A stretch of DNA of 64,000 bases from Guadua angustifolia. Lineage: Eukaryota; Streptophyta; Magnoliopsida; Poales; Poaceae. The position numbers and the translations under genes were made by a program. The DNA lies in assembly GCA_036346375.1 (NCBI GenBank), contig CM070514.1, forward strand, positions 16,272,463-16,336,462, written 5' to 3'. How positions within the stretch are numbered: position 1 is the first letter of the stretch; every line of letters starts with the position of its first letter. This document shows, in pieces, positions 23,592 to 36,059 of the stretch. Under the pieces are notes generated by a model that ran no database searches, was not told the origin of the DNA, and worked only from the letters and a program-made list of their open reading frames with translations.

Positions 23592-24701
23592 TCAAGGTTG
23601 CTCGGTGAGATTTCCCCTCAATTCTGATTTTTTCACCTAGAGTCCAGAAAAGAACCACAAAAAAATAGTAGATTGGTTTTCTATCCGAGCCAATTTGTGC
23701 CCTAATTTTTACTACTTGTTCTTGGTTTGTTGAATCGTCGGATGCATAATCGTGTCTTTGCTGGTTTTAGAGTCTAGTCCCTTTAGAGTTTCGAGTTCTT
23801 GTCACGTTCTTGTCACCGAGTTGAACTCCATCGCGTCGTCACGTCCAAATTCGGATCCTCCTCTGTCCAGTTCGGTATTTTGGTCATAACTCTCTCATAC
23901 AAACTCGGCTTTTGCTGTTCTTGTACTTTCCTGAAAGCTTGAGAAATTATCTACAACTTTGTCCATTGTGAAATTTTCCAAAAACGCCGTCTTCTTTCCC
24001 AAAACCCCGTCGGATTGGAATCTGTTATCATCCTGGATTTTCTGAGCAGTCTGTATTTCGGGGTCAATATCTCTGGCTTCCCTTATCCAAAATAGACGTT
24101 CCATATATGCAAATTGATCAGCTCGAAAAGATCTACAACTTTCCAGTTATACGTTTTTGCATTGGAAGCCAATAAAAACCCGAAAACAGCATTTGAAATT
24201 TCTGCATAGTAGATCTGTTTGCAACAGGAAAAAAAGTTTGAGTTGTAATTCATCATATGTGCCACTTTTGATATAGAAGGAAGAAAAATAAGAAAAGGCA
24301 AGTGCAAATAAAAGAGTCGCACTAAAAGGTAGGAAAAGGAGCCCTAGCCAATTGCTTGTGTGGTGAGGTTGTTCTGGTTGCTGTTTCTATGACTTCATTG
24401 GTGTCTAGGCTCGCGTCTCTTGTACGGTCTAGCCTAGGACCAGCACTGTACTGATTTTGAACAACTTTTTAACTTACTTTGGTTCAGTGGTACTAGTTCC
24501 TCCTTTACTACATATTATTGCCTGTCCAAGCTCCACCATCTTCTAACCACACAGGTTCCGGAATTTGCAATCGCATGCCACATCGAGGACTTGTAAGAAC
24601 TTGGTAGAAACTTGAGCGTGTGTGAGGCTTGCCACTGCATACAACCTAGCAGTTCATAGGAGCTTTCATATCTGTGTGAAGTTTCTTTGTTTCTACTAAC
24701 T

Positions 24702-26629
24702 ATGGCAGGTATTCCAAGCAATCATGGGAGTAACGTCAGTAGTGGAAGTGAACATGAGGACCGCCTCACACCAAAAGAACGGCGTTGGGTCACTCATTTC
24801 AACAGGTTGCACAATCAGCATGAGATGCGAACTCGTGACACTCTTGATGCAATTCAGGCGCAATTGGCACCCCTCACTGAGCTTCAAGCACAGCTAGCAC
24901 AACTTCTTCAAGGTGCTGCCCCCAACAATGGTGCCGCTGGTCATGCGTTGGGCCAACGCGGCGCTCCACCGGTTGTCCCTGTTCCTTCAAACGAGGTGGA
25001 TCAAGAGGAGAACAACTACGCCGCTGATACCGAGGACGACCACAGGGTGAACATGCACAACGACAAAGCTCATCGTCGCCTCCGCAATAATAGACAAGGT
25101 ATGGCTAGAAATCAGCATGCTCAAAGGGAAGAACGTGATGACTCTATGGCAAAAATGAAATTTACTATGCTTCCTTTTGATGGTACATATAATCCTGATG
25201 TTTATCTAGATTGGGAGTTGGCGGTAGATCAAAAATTTTCTTGCTATGACTTCTCTGAGCGTAAAAGGGTTCATGCTGCCACTAGTGAATTTACTGGTTT
25301 TGCATCTATTTGGTGGAAAGAACTATGTAGAGCCAACCGTGATGTACCTACAATTTGTTCCTACATACTATGCACGTGACTTATTGAATAAAATACAGCG
25401 CTTTAATCAAGGTGATAAAACGGTTGAGGAATATTATCAGGAATTGCAAATTGGCATGTTATACCATGGGTTAGAAGAGAATGAAGATGCAAAAATGGCT
25501 AGGTTTTTGGGTGGGCTTAACAGAGAGATACAGGATATACTCGATTATAAAGAATACAATTCTATCACTCGTTTGTACCATCTTGCTTTGAAAGCAGAAA
25601 GGGAAGTGCAGAGTCGACGATCGACAACGCGAGGTTATCTTGGAGGCTCTTCCACATCCAAGTCGGTCCAGATCCATACCAATGCATCATCTTCCATACC
25701 TGGACGTGTACCTACACCCGCTGTTCCAACTACTTCGACGCCATCACGCATTCCGGAGGTAAACAAGTCAGTCACCCTTCAAGCACTTGCCAAGAGTGCT
25801 TCCTCAGTTGCCTCCACCGGTCGAACGCGGGAAACACAATGCTTTTGATGCAAAGGAATGGGGCACGTGATGCGAGACTGCCCTAATCAACGTGCTCTAA
25901 TCATCCGAGAAAAAGGTGAGTACACTAGTGCTAGTGACATTGATGAAAATGAATATGCTCTTATTGCCACTAACACTGCGAAGCCAGAAGAAGAGATTAT
26001 CACTTCTGCAGCATCCGAGAAATATCCGGCTCTTGTTGTCACACGTGTACTTAGCGCACAGCTTGCGCGCGATGAACAAAATCAACGCCATACTATCTTT
26101 CAGACAAGGTGTGTGGTGAATGAGCGTGCTATGCATGTCGTTGTTGATGGAGGTAGCTGCAACAATCTTGCTAGTGTAGACATGGTCGAGAAGCTTGGCT
26201 TGCCCACAAATCCACTTCCTCAACGGTATGAAATTGAATGGCTCAATTCCTTTGGTAAGTTTCTGTAACAAAACCGTTCGAGTACCTATCTCCATTGGTT
26301 CTTATCATGATAATGTTGTTTGCGGTGTTGTACCCATCGATGCTTGCTCTCTTTTATTGGGTAGACCTTGGATCTATGATATGGATGCTATACATCATGG
26401 TAGGACCAATGAGTATACTTTCTTGTATAAGGGAAAGAAAATTATTTTGAAACCCATGAGCCCTACAGAACTGAGAAACATTGATGTTAAAAGAGCTCAA
26501 AGAGAAAAAGAAGAGAGTGGAATTCAAAGTGTAGCTAGTAAATCAACCCATTCAACTACACCAGTTGCTCAAACACCTAATCTTAAGTTGAAGGGTAAAG
26601 TATTGTTGGCTACAAAAGTTCTCTCATAA
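24702..26629 (+). pseudogene. gag-protease of the non-autonomous chromovirus-type element
   Basis: Starts at ATG 24702 (MAGIPSNHGSN). Order: a Q-rich helical N-terminus, capsid core with FDGTYNPDVYLDWE and WWKELCR (25170-25330), then VEEYYQELQIGM and MARFLGGLNREIQDIL (25420-25540), a CCHC zinc knuckle (25837-25880) and the aspartic protease motif VVVDGGSCNNLAS (26138-26177), ending in SLLLGRPW and a lysine-rich tail. Breaks: a frameshift near 25340-25380, a TGA at 25846-25848 inside the zinc knuckle where an Arg or similar is expected, and a frameshift near 26265. The gag pattern resembles chromoviruses, perhaps the centromeric CRM/CRR group, but I cannot confirm that. No reverse transcriptase follows. 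Confidence 0.85.
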
Positions 26630-26735
26630 GATAATATGGATAGTATAGAACCATTGCCATTATCTGTTGCTTTGTCTCCTGTTGTCACTAACCTTTTTCA
26701 GAAACATGAGAAGGAGTCAAGGACGACTCCAATTC

Positions 26736-26748
26736 AAGAAGGGGAGGA
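26736..26748 (+). other. Polypurine tract of the gag-protease element
   Basis: Purine run AAGAAGGGGAGGA immediately upstream of the 3' LTR start at 26749; this is the expected second-strand primer site. Confidence 0.85.
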
Positions 26749-27624
26749 TGATGAGGACATCACAACTAAGGATACAACTGCTGCCCTTTTTCTCCTACGA
26801 CCATTACTTCGTCCCCGACCGCTTTGTTTTTGCCGCTACTTTATCTCTGACGCTTAGAGGGCTTAATCCAGAAATAAGGCCTTTCCACCCACCTTTGCTG
26901 GACCAGCACGTCAAGATCATCCACCGAGGATAGCCCACGCACCAAGGAAGGCCCAAGATCAAGCCCAATTCGTCGACAAGTCCGGTTCGGACATCCAGGA
27001 GCAACAGTACTTCAAACGGACATAACTTAGGCTCCCGGACTCCGTTTTCAGTGTGCAACCATCCGTTTGAAAGGTATCGAGATAACCTTTCCAATGGATC
27101 TAGTCCCAAGCCAAATTTCTCATGAAGCGACAGAAAATCATAGAATAATCTCACGGGACAGAAATCCCAGGTGCTGCGCCACCTTTCTTTTGGGCCCAAG
27201 GCCCATGTATCTTAGGGTTTTGGTGGCCACCGCTGTTTTGGCTGCCCTACACCTCCTGGCTGCCGCTATATATGTGGCCGCCACCGTTCTTTTATGTTTA
27301 GGTTTTGTTGTGTTTGGTAGACCACGTTTGCGTCCCTCCTCGTGTTTGCGCGTGTCGACTAGACCGCCCGATCCGAGAAATAGAACCTCAACTTGTCTCT
27401 TTGATTTCAATACCATCTTTTCAGATTGCTTCATACTTTGTTCTTGCGGGTTCTCAATTTCTTGCAGGAACTATTGATCATTAGATCGTGTATCTGTGTG
27501 GAATTGGCATTGCGATTGTGAAGCTCCTAACCTGCTGGTTGGAAGCCCTAAATTCGGTGCCATCAACACCCCTAAATCGACGTATCATCATCTCACCGAA
27601 AGATTGGGATCGTCGTCCCCATCA
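26749..27624 (+). repeat. 3' LTR of the gag-protease element
   Basis: Pairs with 22698-23576. Starts TGATGAGGACATCAC and ends CCCCATCA. The interior sequence from the polypurine tract to this LTR is continuous, showing that the lack of pol is a feature of the element and not of a later insertion. Confidence 0.9.
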
Positions 27625-30472
27625 AAATATGTACCCATTTAAGTCATATCCTTTCCATGTGACAACTGTAAAAGTTGATCCTTTTGCCAACCATGTCAGC
27701 GTGTGATCTGACGAGCTCCCAGTGATAGGTCGCTCCTTCAACCATTTGTTGAACTGAAGGTTATGCTGGATTGTCTTGCCTTAGCCATTGCTTGTGCTCG
27801 ACGATATAGGCGGACACTACAGCCATGTGTTGCAAAACCGTGAAATGGGCTCGAGCATACACAACCGAATCAGGCGTGATTGCTTTCCTTCCGATGGTCC
27901 CGATACCCTGGAGCCTCCCCTCATGGCGAGATCGAGGCACACCTATCGGTTTGACCTGGGCCATATAATCGACGTAGAACTCGACGGCCTCTTCTGTTGC
28001 ATAACCTTCGACAATACTACCCTCCGGATGAGATCTATTCCGTACGTAAGACTTGAGAATTCCCATGTACCTCTCAAACGGGTACATGCTACGTAGGAAC
28101 ACTGACCCGCATATCTTTATCTCTGTCACAAGGTAAACAATGAGATGGACCATGATATCGAAAAATGATGGAGGGAAATACATCTCAAGATTACATAGAG
28201 TCATCACCACCTCAGCTTACAGAGTATCTAGTCCTTCGAAATCGATGACCTTCTGAGCGATTGTGTTAAAAAAATAACACAGCCTAGTGATTGTCTCTCG
28301 ACCTTGACCCGACAAAATACTTCTAACTGTGACAGGAGCATCTGTGTCATCGGACATGACAATCATGAGACTTCATGCGGTTAATTTCAAATCTTCCAAC
28401 GAAACAAGTCTCTTCATGTTGGAGGAGTAACGGACGAAACTTTCACACCATGCAAGCAATCGCACGATTCGGTTCTTCGCCTTTGATGAGTATAACAAGC
28501 GAGTTCCAAGTAATGCGTCGACCTTTATCGGTCTCTGTCGGTGCTAACTCGGTCTTATGCCCATATCGACCAAGTCAAGCCGCATGCGTTGATACCATCC
28601 TTTGTTTTACCCTTAATGTTGAGCAAGAGACCAATCACGCATCACGGACATTCTTCTCTCGTGCATGACATCGATCGATGGTGAACTTCTAGGTGCTCCC
28701 AGTAAGGTAGGTCCTAGAATATTGATCTCTTCTTTCACATGCTCTTTTCACAGGTACTTGATTTACGTCCCTTTCCATACGCAACATCCAAATCCTTAAC
28801 AATGTCATGAACATCTCTCCGCTCAAACGCCTTGGAGCTGAACCATTTTGTTCCTTCCGTCAAAAGTTGCTTCATCTTGCGATATGGGTGATTCCTCCGA
28901 AGGAACCTACGATGACGCATGTACACGGTTTTGCGGGAGTGATTCAGCCATAAACTCTCGGTATCATCTAAGCAGTGAGTGCAGGCTTTGGTTCCTTTTG
29001 TACTCTGGCCTGACAGGTTAGCAAGGGCAGGGTAATCATTTATGGTGCAGAACAACAAGCAGTGCAAAGTAAAGTTCTCTCGTTTGTACGCATCCCATAC
29101 GTGTACCCCGGTAACCCACAGTGTTTTTAGATCTTCCACCAATGGAGCTAGGTACACATCAATATCGTTCCCAGGTTTTTTTGGTCCTTGGATAAGCACA
29201 GACAACAAAATATACTTTCGCTTCATACATAACCAAGGAGGAAGGTTGTAGATACAGAGATTTACGGGCTAAGTGCTATGCCGGCTGCTCATGTTACCGA
29301 AAGGATTCATTCCATCTGTACTCAATCCAAACCTTATATTTCTCGGATCCGCACCGAATTCTTGAAAGCTCCTATCGATGTTTCTCCACTGGATGGAATC
29401 AGCAGGGTGCCTTAGCATTCTATCATTCTTACGCTCCTCAAAGTGCCAACGCAACAGTTTTGACTCCTTGGGTTCGCAAACAAATGCTTCAAGCGGGAAT
29501 TACAGCGATACCATGCCACCTTAGCGAAGGTCCTTTTTCACCTCAATGCTCTCGCCATCATCATCTGAATGACTCTTACGCTTGTACCAGGATGCGTTGC
29601 GCACCGGACATATATGCAAGTTTGTGTACTCTTTGCGGTACAGATACAATCGTTTGGACATGCATGTATTCTTTCTACTTCCATTCCCAAGGGACAAAAG
29701 AACCTTCTTGGCTTTGTACGTGGTTGTCGGCAACTTCGTTTCCCTCTGGAAGCATGTCGAGTCAAAAGACGCGTAGCTATTGTGAAACTCTTGTCGGACC
29801 AACCGTTGCTTGCCTTCAATTTGAGTAGTTCAAGCACGGATCATAACCTTGTGTATTCAACTTGCACCCTGCGAACAAAGGTTTCTCCGAGTCCTCCATC
29901 AAGCCCTGGAACTTTCCATATTCCCTGTCATCAAGGTTTCCTTCTGCATCGCGCAGCATCTTATCCAAATTGTCATCCTACAACCTATCCTCATCGGAAG
30001 CACAATCGATATGATCATCCGACATATCATTGACTTCGTCAACGATATTAACACTACATGCTGCTTCCTGTATATTATGCTCTTCGCCATGACTGGTCCA
30101 ACATGTATAGCCCTTTTTGAAACCCCTCCGAATCAAGTGTGCTTCAATCTGCGTTGAGTTTCGAAACATCTCAGATTTTTGCAATCAATGCACGGACATG
30201 ACATGAATTGCACTCCCTTATTAAACATATCCTCCTCTGCAGCTCTTTTAAAAGTGGAGACGCCATTAAGGTACTCAACACTCAATGCGGTTCTCGGCGT
30301 ACATCCACCGATCCATCTCGCTACACATGTAACACTTAGTGTTAAATATTAAGTGCACCATGTGTAGAAATGCGTATGCACACATTCTTAAACTAATTAT
30401 GCAATTACATACCTTAATTACATCACAAAGAAATAATTAACACAATTCAAATTAATCTTCAATATAATAATG

Positions 30473-30900
30473 AAATTAGAACCCATTACTAACCTTAGAT
30501 CACCGAAAGACTTGAATTGATCTATAAGCTAGATCTAAACAATCTTTAAATTCTATCCTTAACAAGCTAGCTAGCTACATCATGATCGAATATAATATTA
30601 TGCAAATAGAACCATTACTAGCTAACCTTAGATCAAACAATCAACACATGGTTCTACAAGCTAGATCTAAAAAAATCATCAAATTCCTTCCTTATCAAGC
30701 TAGATGTTGAATATAACACAATTAAAACACATTACTAACCAAATATCACAAATAACATATGGATCCAGCTACAAGCTAAATCTAATCAAACAATCTTTAA
30801 ATTAATTCTCTCCTAACCAACCTAGATATTGAATTGGATGCATGCAATTAGAACTGATTACTAACCTTAGATCACCAAAATCAAATGAATCTAATATCAC
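30473..30900. repeat. Degenerate tandem repeat, period about 125 bp
   Basis: About 3.3 copies of a unit beginning 'attagaac(c)cattactaacc' and containing 'caagctagatctaaa' and 'ctttaaatt'. It lies in the AT-rich 5' leader of the CACTA-B TNP2 gene, between the start codon and the right subterminal array. Confidence 0.7.
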
Positions 30901-31018
30901 GCTTCAAAATCAATGGCCTTCTTTCACAAAATCGCCTCACTTCCATAACCGCCAGTCTCAGGATAGAAATCGAAACCCTATAAACGAAGTGGCTGGAGGC
31001 TCTGTTTGTACGTGAGAT

Positions 31019-31347
31019 ATCACAGACGGTTTTATATTACGGTAAATGCGTGATGTAGCAATATCCTGAGCGGTTCCTAAATATAACGATGCTGTAATGA
31101 CTCTGTAGATATTACAAGCGATTGTGTTATATAACCGTACGTAATGAGTCTTGTAGCCATCATGAGCGGTTATATTTAGAAACCGTCTGTGATATTTCTT
31201 GCATCTGGCACGGCTGTAATATAAAACCGTCAGTGATATATACATGACGGTTTGAGTACATAACCGTCAGTGATGTTCCATATCACAAGCGGTTTTTCAA
31301 AATAAATGCGTGATCGTCGTCTAATATAAGGCTCGCCAGTAGTAGTG
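31019..31347. repeat. CACTA-B right subterminal repeats and terminus
   Basis: Many copies of ATCACAGACGGTT and variants, in both orientations, ending at the terminus (CACTACTACTGGCG on the minus strand). One variant copy reads ATCCTGAGCGGTT at 31063-31075, matching the variant form found at the left end. ACA follows at 31348-31350. This is the 5' end of the element, upstream of TNP2. Confidence 0.85.
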
Positions 31348-31364
31348 ACATAGTAAATGCGCCT

Positions 31365-34300
31365 CTAGGAGTGAGCAAGCGACCGAGGATTAACCTTTTG
31401 AACAACCCACCAAGATGACAAGTTTTCCAAGGTACATGGATATGACAAATAATGCACCTGTTCAACTTGGTGAGCAAGCACACATGGATCATAGCCAATG
31501 AGATGTGATTGATGATTAACTTCGACCAGACCAATTTTGTTGTTACACTTTATCCCTACCCCTGGTACTGTACTAAACCAATCGCAATAAAAGAAGTCTA
31601 CTCTCAAGTCTTTAGCTCCCCCGAACTTGAATTCTACTATGTTTTGAATCACACCATGGTATTCAGTTTCGCGCCCATTCACATCATAGGCTTTAGTGAC
31701 TACTCCGCTATTTATTGTTGCTAATTGCGGATGTGTTGCTTCAAATTTTGCAGAGCGAAAGCAAAATCCATTTACATCATAGCGTCCAAAGCTCTTCGCT
31801 GTAATGCTTCCATGGGATAGCTATGCTAGGTCTTCATGATCAGTGTTGTCACTCAAACACTACAAGAGGTAGAGCGTTCGTTCAACTATATATTTAACTT
31901 AATGAATTATTTGTATGTGTTGAAAGAAATTTACATGTTGTCGAAACCACATGACAAAATTAGGGCATCCTCGTAAACCTTCACGTCATAATTTGTCTAG
32001 TTGTTTAGGGGTAGGTTGTTGGGTTGATCTCCAATATTGTAGATCATACAACCTATCAAAAATTTATTGAAGTTATAATATTGGATAAGAAAGAAAGTAG
32101 TCAAACGAAATGCTAATACTTACTCGAAATACTTGTCCATTTCCTCGATGTTCGCATACATATACAACAACGTGGCATTCCATTCTTCCGAAGGTAGAGC
32201 GTGATTCGAACTTCCACCAACAACCTTGCTTTCCACTAGAATATTTTTAGATTACTGGCAGGAATGTCTTGAGAGGTGTGATATTGTGGTATATGAATAT
32301 TGATGTTGTGTTCATATGGCAAATGCACCAACAGATGTTGCATTGCATTCATAAAGCCTGGTGGGAATACCTTCTCCGTCTTGCATCCAAGCACTGTGAT
32401 ATCCTTCTTCAATTTTCTCATCATTGTAGTGGATACTTCCTTAGCACATAACTGCCTATAGAAAAAACTAAGTTCTGTTAATATTGTCCAAACTTCTTGT
32501 TTAAAACAACCACAGAACATTACAGAGAGTAACCTTTCTATCATAATATGGTAATCATGACTCTTCAGGCCATTTAACTTTCTAGTTACAATGCTCACCA
32601 CACGCCTCAGGTTTGATGTGTAAACATCAAGAAATTTGATATTCTTCAACCACACAAGTATCTCTTTCTTTTCTGCCGATTTAAGGCAATATGGAGCTCG
32701 TGGTTTCCCTCTACGTCCTTTTTTATCTTGAATTAATTGGATATTTTCCACTCCAGTGGCATGATTTGTACATGGCATCGAAGTTTAAAATTGAAGAGTG
32801 GCAAATATCTAAATCTCCCTATCTTCTCTCACCTCTAGGGTTGGGCGGTCACATATCTCGACCATATCTTTACGTGCCTTCATATTGTGTTTTGCCTTAT
32901 CTTTGAAGTCAAAACAAATGCTAACGATGCTCTCTACAACATTTCGTTCTTGGTGCATAACATCAATATTACGCAAGAGAATTAGAGATTTAGCATATGA
33001 AAGATTCCAAATGGAAGATATATGAGTCCAATTGTGTATTTCTTTAACCCCTTCAAACCCATCATCTCTTCGGACTAGCTGATTATGCCAAGTAATGATC
33101 TCATGGTCGGTATGACGCTTCGGTGGACCCTTCGTAATGATTGTGTCTTTACGAAATGCATTTCTTTGCATTCTAAATGGGTGATCACAAGGCGTGAAAC
33201 ACCTATGGCAATCAAAGAAGCAGAACTTGCCACCATTTTTCAAACGAAATGCATTGCTATCATCCATGCATATTGGACAACATAACCGACCGTGTGTGCT
33301 CCATCCCGAGAACATGCCGTATGCAGAAAAATCATGTATGGACCAAAGATATGCGGCACAAATGGTAAAATTCTCTTTTCTACTATTGTCATATGTCCTC
33401 ACCCCATTCTACAACTGTTTCAGCTCATCAACCAAAGGTTGCATGAACATATCTAAATACTTTCCAGGATGATCAGGCCCTAGTATGACAAGGGCTAGAA
33501 ATACAAACTCATCCTTCATGCATAACGAGGGAGGAAGATTGTATAGAATTGCAAAGACAGGCCAGCAAGAGTATGAGGCAACACTTGTGTTGAAAGGTGT
33601 GAAACCGTCAGTGGCCACCCCAATCCACACGTTCCGAGGTTCTTTAGCGAAATCTGGGTCATATCTATCTAATGCCTTCCACGCCTCTCCATCCGATGGA
33701 TGACCCATTGAACCCTTGTTGACACGTACACCTTCCATATGCCACCTCATTTGCTGAGCAGTCGACTTTGATAAGTACGACCGTTGGAGCCTTGGTGTGA
33801 GAGGCAGGTATCGTAACACCTTGACTAGTACTCTTGTTGGCAGCACAGTTCCCTCTTCGTTCACTAGCTTCACATATCTAGATTTCTTGCAAGATGTACA
33901 GTGATTTGCATTTGTATTTTCTTTCCAGAACAACATACAATTATTGATGCACACATCAATCTTCTGGTAAGGCATTCCAAGGCCAGACAGAAGTTTTTTG
34001 GAGTTGTAGAAGTCCTTGGGCATCTTATGAGGTTTTGATAGAATTTCAAATATCAAATCGATCAGATCATTATAACAAACTATAGAGAAATTGTAGTTTG
34101 ATCTGATAGCCATTAGTCGTGTCACAACAGCAAGTTGCGTAACACTCATGTACTTATGCAAAGGTTCTTCTGAAGCTGAAAGAAGGCTAAAGAATTCCTT
34201 AACCTCCGGCCAGGGTTGATCCTCAAACTGCTAAACAAAATTACCGATCATTTCATCCATCCGATCCTCTGGGTCATCGAAAGCATTGACCGGATTGGAC

Positions 34301-34542
34301 ATATGTCCTTACAGGGCCTCACCATGCTCGTACCATGTCTGATAATCTGGCATGAAACCATATTTGCAGAGGTGATGCTCCATATCAGACTTGACATGCC
34401 GAGCATAATTCCAACACCTAGAGCATGGACACTTTGCCAAACTGCCACTTGGAGATGAGGAGTACACAAGATCTACGAAAGCATGTTTATTCACCATCCA
34501 CTCTTTCGTGGGCATCCCATTACTTCTCCAACCACTGTACAT
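31365..34542 (-). pseudogene. CACTA-A TNP2-type transposase
   Basis: First open segment starts at 34542 with MYSGWRSNGMPTKEWMVNKH, the transposase-associated domain, and includes the CPCSRC cysteine pattern. The tnp2 core follows: 34161-33409 (WKENTNANHCTSC, RWHMEGVRVNKGSMGHPSDG, GVATDGFTPF), 33402-32809 (YDNSRKENFTICAAYLWSIHDFSAYG, CPICMD) and the DUF4218 part in 32778-32236 (LTELSFFYRQLC, KVFPPGFMNAMQHLLVHLPYE). A DUF4216 segment is at 31682-31365 (FFYCDWF, HYLSYPC). An upstream ATG (MGDDHA) is followed at once by TAG, so 34542 is the usable start. Frame breaks near 34300-34160, 33405 and 32800, and the CACTA-B insertion after 31365, make it a pseudogene. Reading frames are longer than in the CACTA-B transposase. 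Confidence 0.85.
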
Positions 34543-36059
34543 CTACGCATGATCATCTCCCATTTTTAGGCTGTCCAAAAATGTGGACAATTCAGGACCG
34601 CCATAATTCACAATTTTGAAACTCTAGTGAGAACAGACTGACATTCCCACGAACGCATAGCTAGCTAGCTCCTGATCCATATATCATGCACAATATTCCT
34701 AGTTATAAATTCCTCAAACCTAGCTAGGTTCGATCGGGCGGCTCATATAATATCACTGTACGTTAGAATGTTGTCAGCTGGAATGAGAATATATATAACC
34801 AACGGAATGGCTTGCAGTTGTGGATGTCAGCCACTACAAGTGTTGTGCAAGTGAGAACTTTCATGTATGGACAAACTACTTGATACGTTACTATTCAAGA
34901 GGAGGCTACCATACCCAAGGCATATGTAGTCTTGGTAAAGCTAAGCAAAGTGGTGGATATATATAAGCATGGAAGGAACATGATCTTGGCAACAAAATAT
35001 TATTCTAATGGAGAACAAAATAATGCCCATTAGCCACAAGATGCATGCCCTTTGACACTAATGTGGCTAAGCTAGCCTCCCTGTTGGCTAATTAAGCAGC
35101 CAACAATGCACTCCACTTGGAACTTAATTGTTAAAAGAAGATAAGTGCAAGGGTTAGCTAGGGGATGCTGGATGGATATACACACACTTGTCCCCTCTTG
35201 AAGAAAAGAAGCATATAGCTACCAATCTTCAATAGTAGAATTGAATTGAATTGATCTTCTACCGGCTCAAGTACTGATGACCCAAGTCAAAACCATTTTA
35301 TGTTTTAGTAACTCATGAATTCTTGCATGATTATTTCCTACATCTGAAGTCATTTAATTTGAGAGACCAACTACTAGCTAGCTAGCTGATGGTACCTTTA
35401 TTTTGTCGAGATGCCAGTACTAGTTAGGTTAACAAATGTTTAGAAACCTTCCTGAAGAAACTAATTAGGTTAACTAATTTTAGGATGCTAAGCTCCAGAA
35501 TTATCTTGCTCTCAATTGTCATATATAATTTGTGAAAGCTCTCAATATTTTACCGGCCAAAATTTACGCAACACTACATGGATCTTTGAGATTACTTTTT
35601 ATTCAAATCCACAACACCTTTTGATATCACTAACAATCTTTGAAAAACCAAATCAATACCAGCGACTTGCTAAAGCTACACCTAAATGCATGCCAAATCA
35701 ATCGGATTTGAGACAAACAAGTTTATATTCAACCACGGTATTTTATCATTTAAGCACATCTTTTCTATGTTTCTAAACCAAGCGAAACCACGAGATCACG
35801 TGAGAGCTACATCAACTTACCGGCGGTGGTGCGGATCATGGACGACGCAATGGCACGGATCGCGGATGCGCTTGGCGTAGCATGGGGGCGGCGGCAATGG
35901 CAGCGGCTTCGGTCGCGAGCGAGAACTCCTGGCGAAGTGGATCGGGGCGGCCAGCAGAATTCCGCGGCGGAGGCGCGACGGAGGAACTGCTGGCGGAGCA
36001 GGAACTAGCGACGGAGCGGCGCACAAACTGGCAGCGGGACGGGCTAGAGCGCTAGGTTT
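34543..36059. other. 5' leader region of CACTA-A
   Basis: AT-rich sequence with several GCTAGCTAGC runs (34655-34680, 35375-35395) upstream of the minus-strand TNP2 start, then a GC-rich block at about 35817-36050. The GC-rich block probably holds the first non-coding exon or promoter, by position next to the subterminal repeats. I recognise no gene. Confidence 0.4.

Larger units (their letters stand above)
22698..27624 (+). mobile_element. Non-autonomous gag-protease Ty3/gypsy element (chromovirus-type)
   Basis: Two LTRs of 879 and 876 bp with TGATG...CATCA ends are flanked by AAATG (22693-22697) and AAATA (27625-27629), a 5-bp duplication with one mismatch. A primer site matching initiator tRNA-Met follows the left LTR, and a polypurine tract precedes the right LTR. 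The 3.2-kb interior codes only for gag and protease, so reverse transcriptase, RNase H and integrase must come from another element. It lies in the opposite orientation to the TNP2 gene of CACTA-B. The close similarity of the two LTRs makes it one of the younger insertions here. Confidence 0.9.
22174..30316 (-). pseudogene. CACTA-B TNP2-type transposase, split by a retrotransposon
   Basis: Starts at ATG 30314-30316 with MDRWMYAENR, the usual transposase-associated N-terminus. It then shows a CxxC-rich segment (30230-30100), RWHFEERKNDRMLRHPADS with FGLSTDGMNPFG (29460-29300; the tnp2 core including the DG motif), VWDAYKRENFTLHCLLFCTINDYPA (29110-29030), and the DUF4218 region with MYPFERYMGILKSYVRNRS (28090-28040). 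After the 4.9-kb insertion at 22698-27624 the gene resumes in a DUF4216 region (22674-22380), ends in RVDHHEGL and stops at TGA 22174-22176. TNP2 is the CACTA transposase, which binds the termini and cuts the element. Frame breaks near 30280 and 29850-29500 and around the insertion inactivate this copy. Confidence 0.85.
3958..31347 (-). mobile_element. CACTA-B, complete En/Spm-type DNA transposon carrying a Ulp1-like gene
   Basis: Both termini read CACTACTAC inward (left at 3958; right as GTAGTAGTG ending at 31347) and are flanked by a perfect 3-bp duplication, ACA. Inside both ends lie arrays of a roughly 13-bp subterminal motif (ATCACAGACGGTT and variants). The minus strand encodes a TNP2 transposase (30316-22174) and a second gene with DUF8039-like and Ulp1-like domains (about 20300-17432). 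Two retrotransposons sit inside it (4002-16321 and 22698-27624). Without them the element is about 10 kb, a usual size for an autonomous grass CACTA. The transposase is frameshifted, so it is probably not autonomous now. Confidence 0.85.

Noticed and set aside
29460..30157. Plus-strand frames over the TNP2 region
   Set aside because: The minus strand holds recognisable TNP2 transposase segments; the plus frames have no domain.
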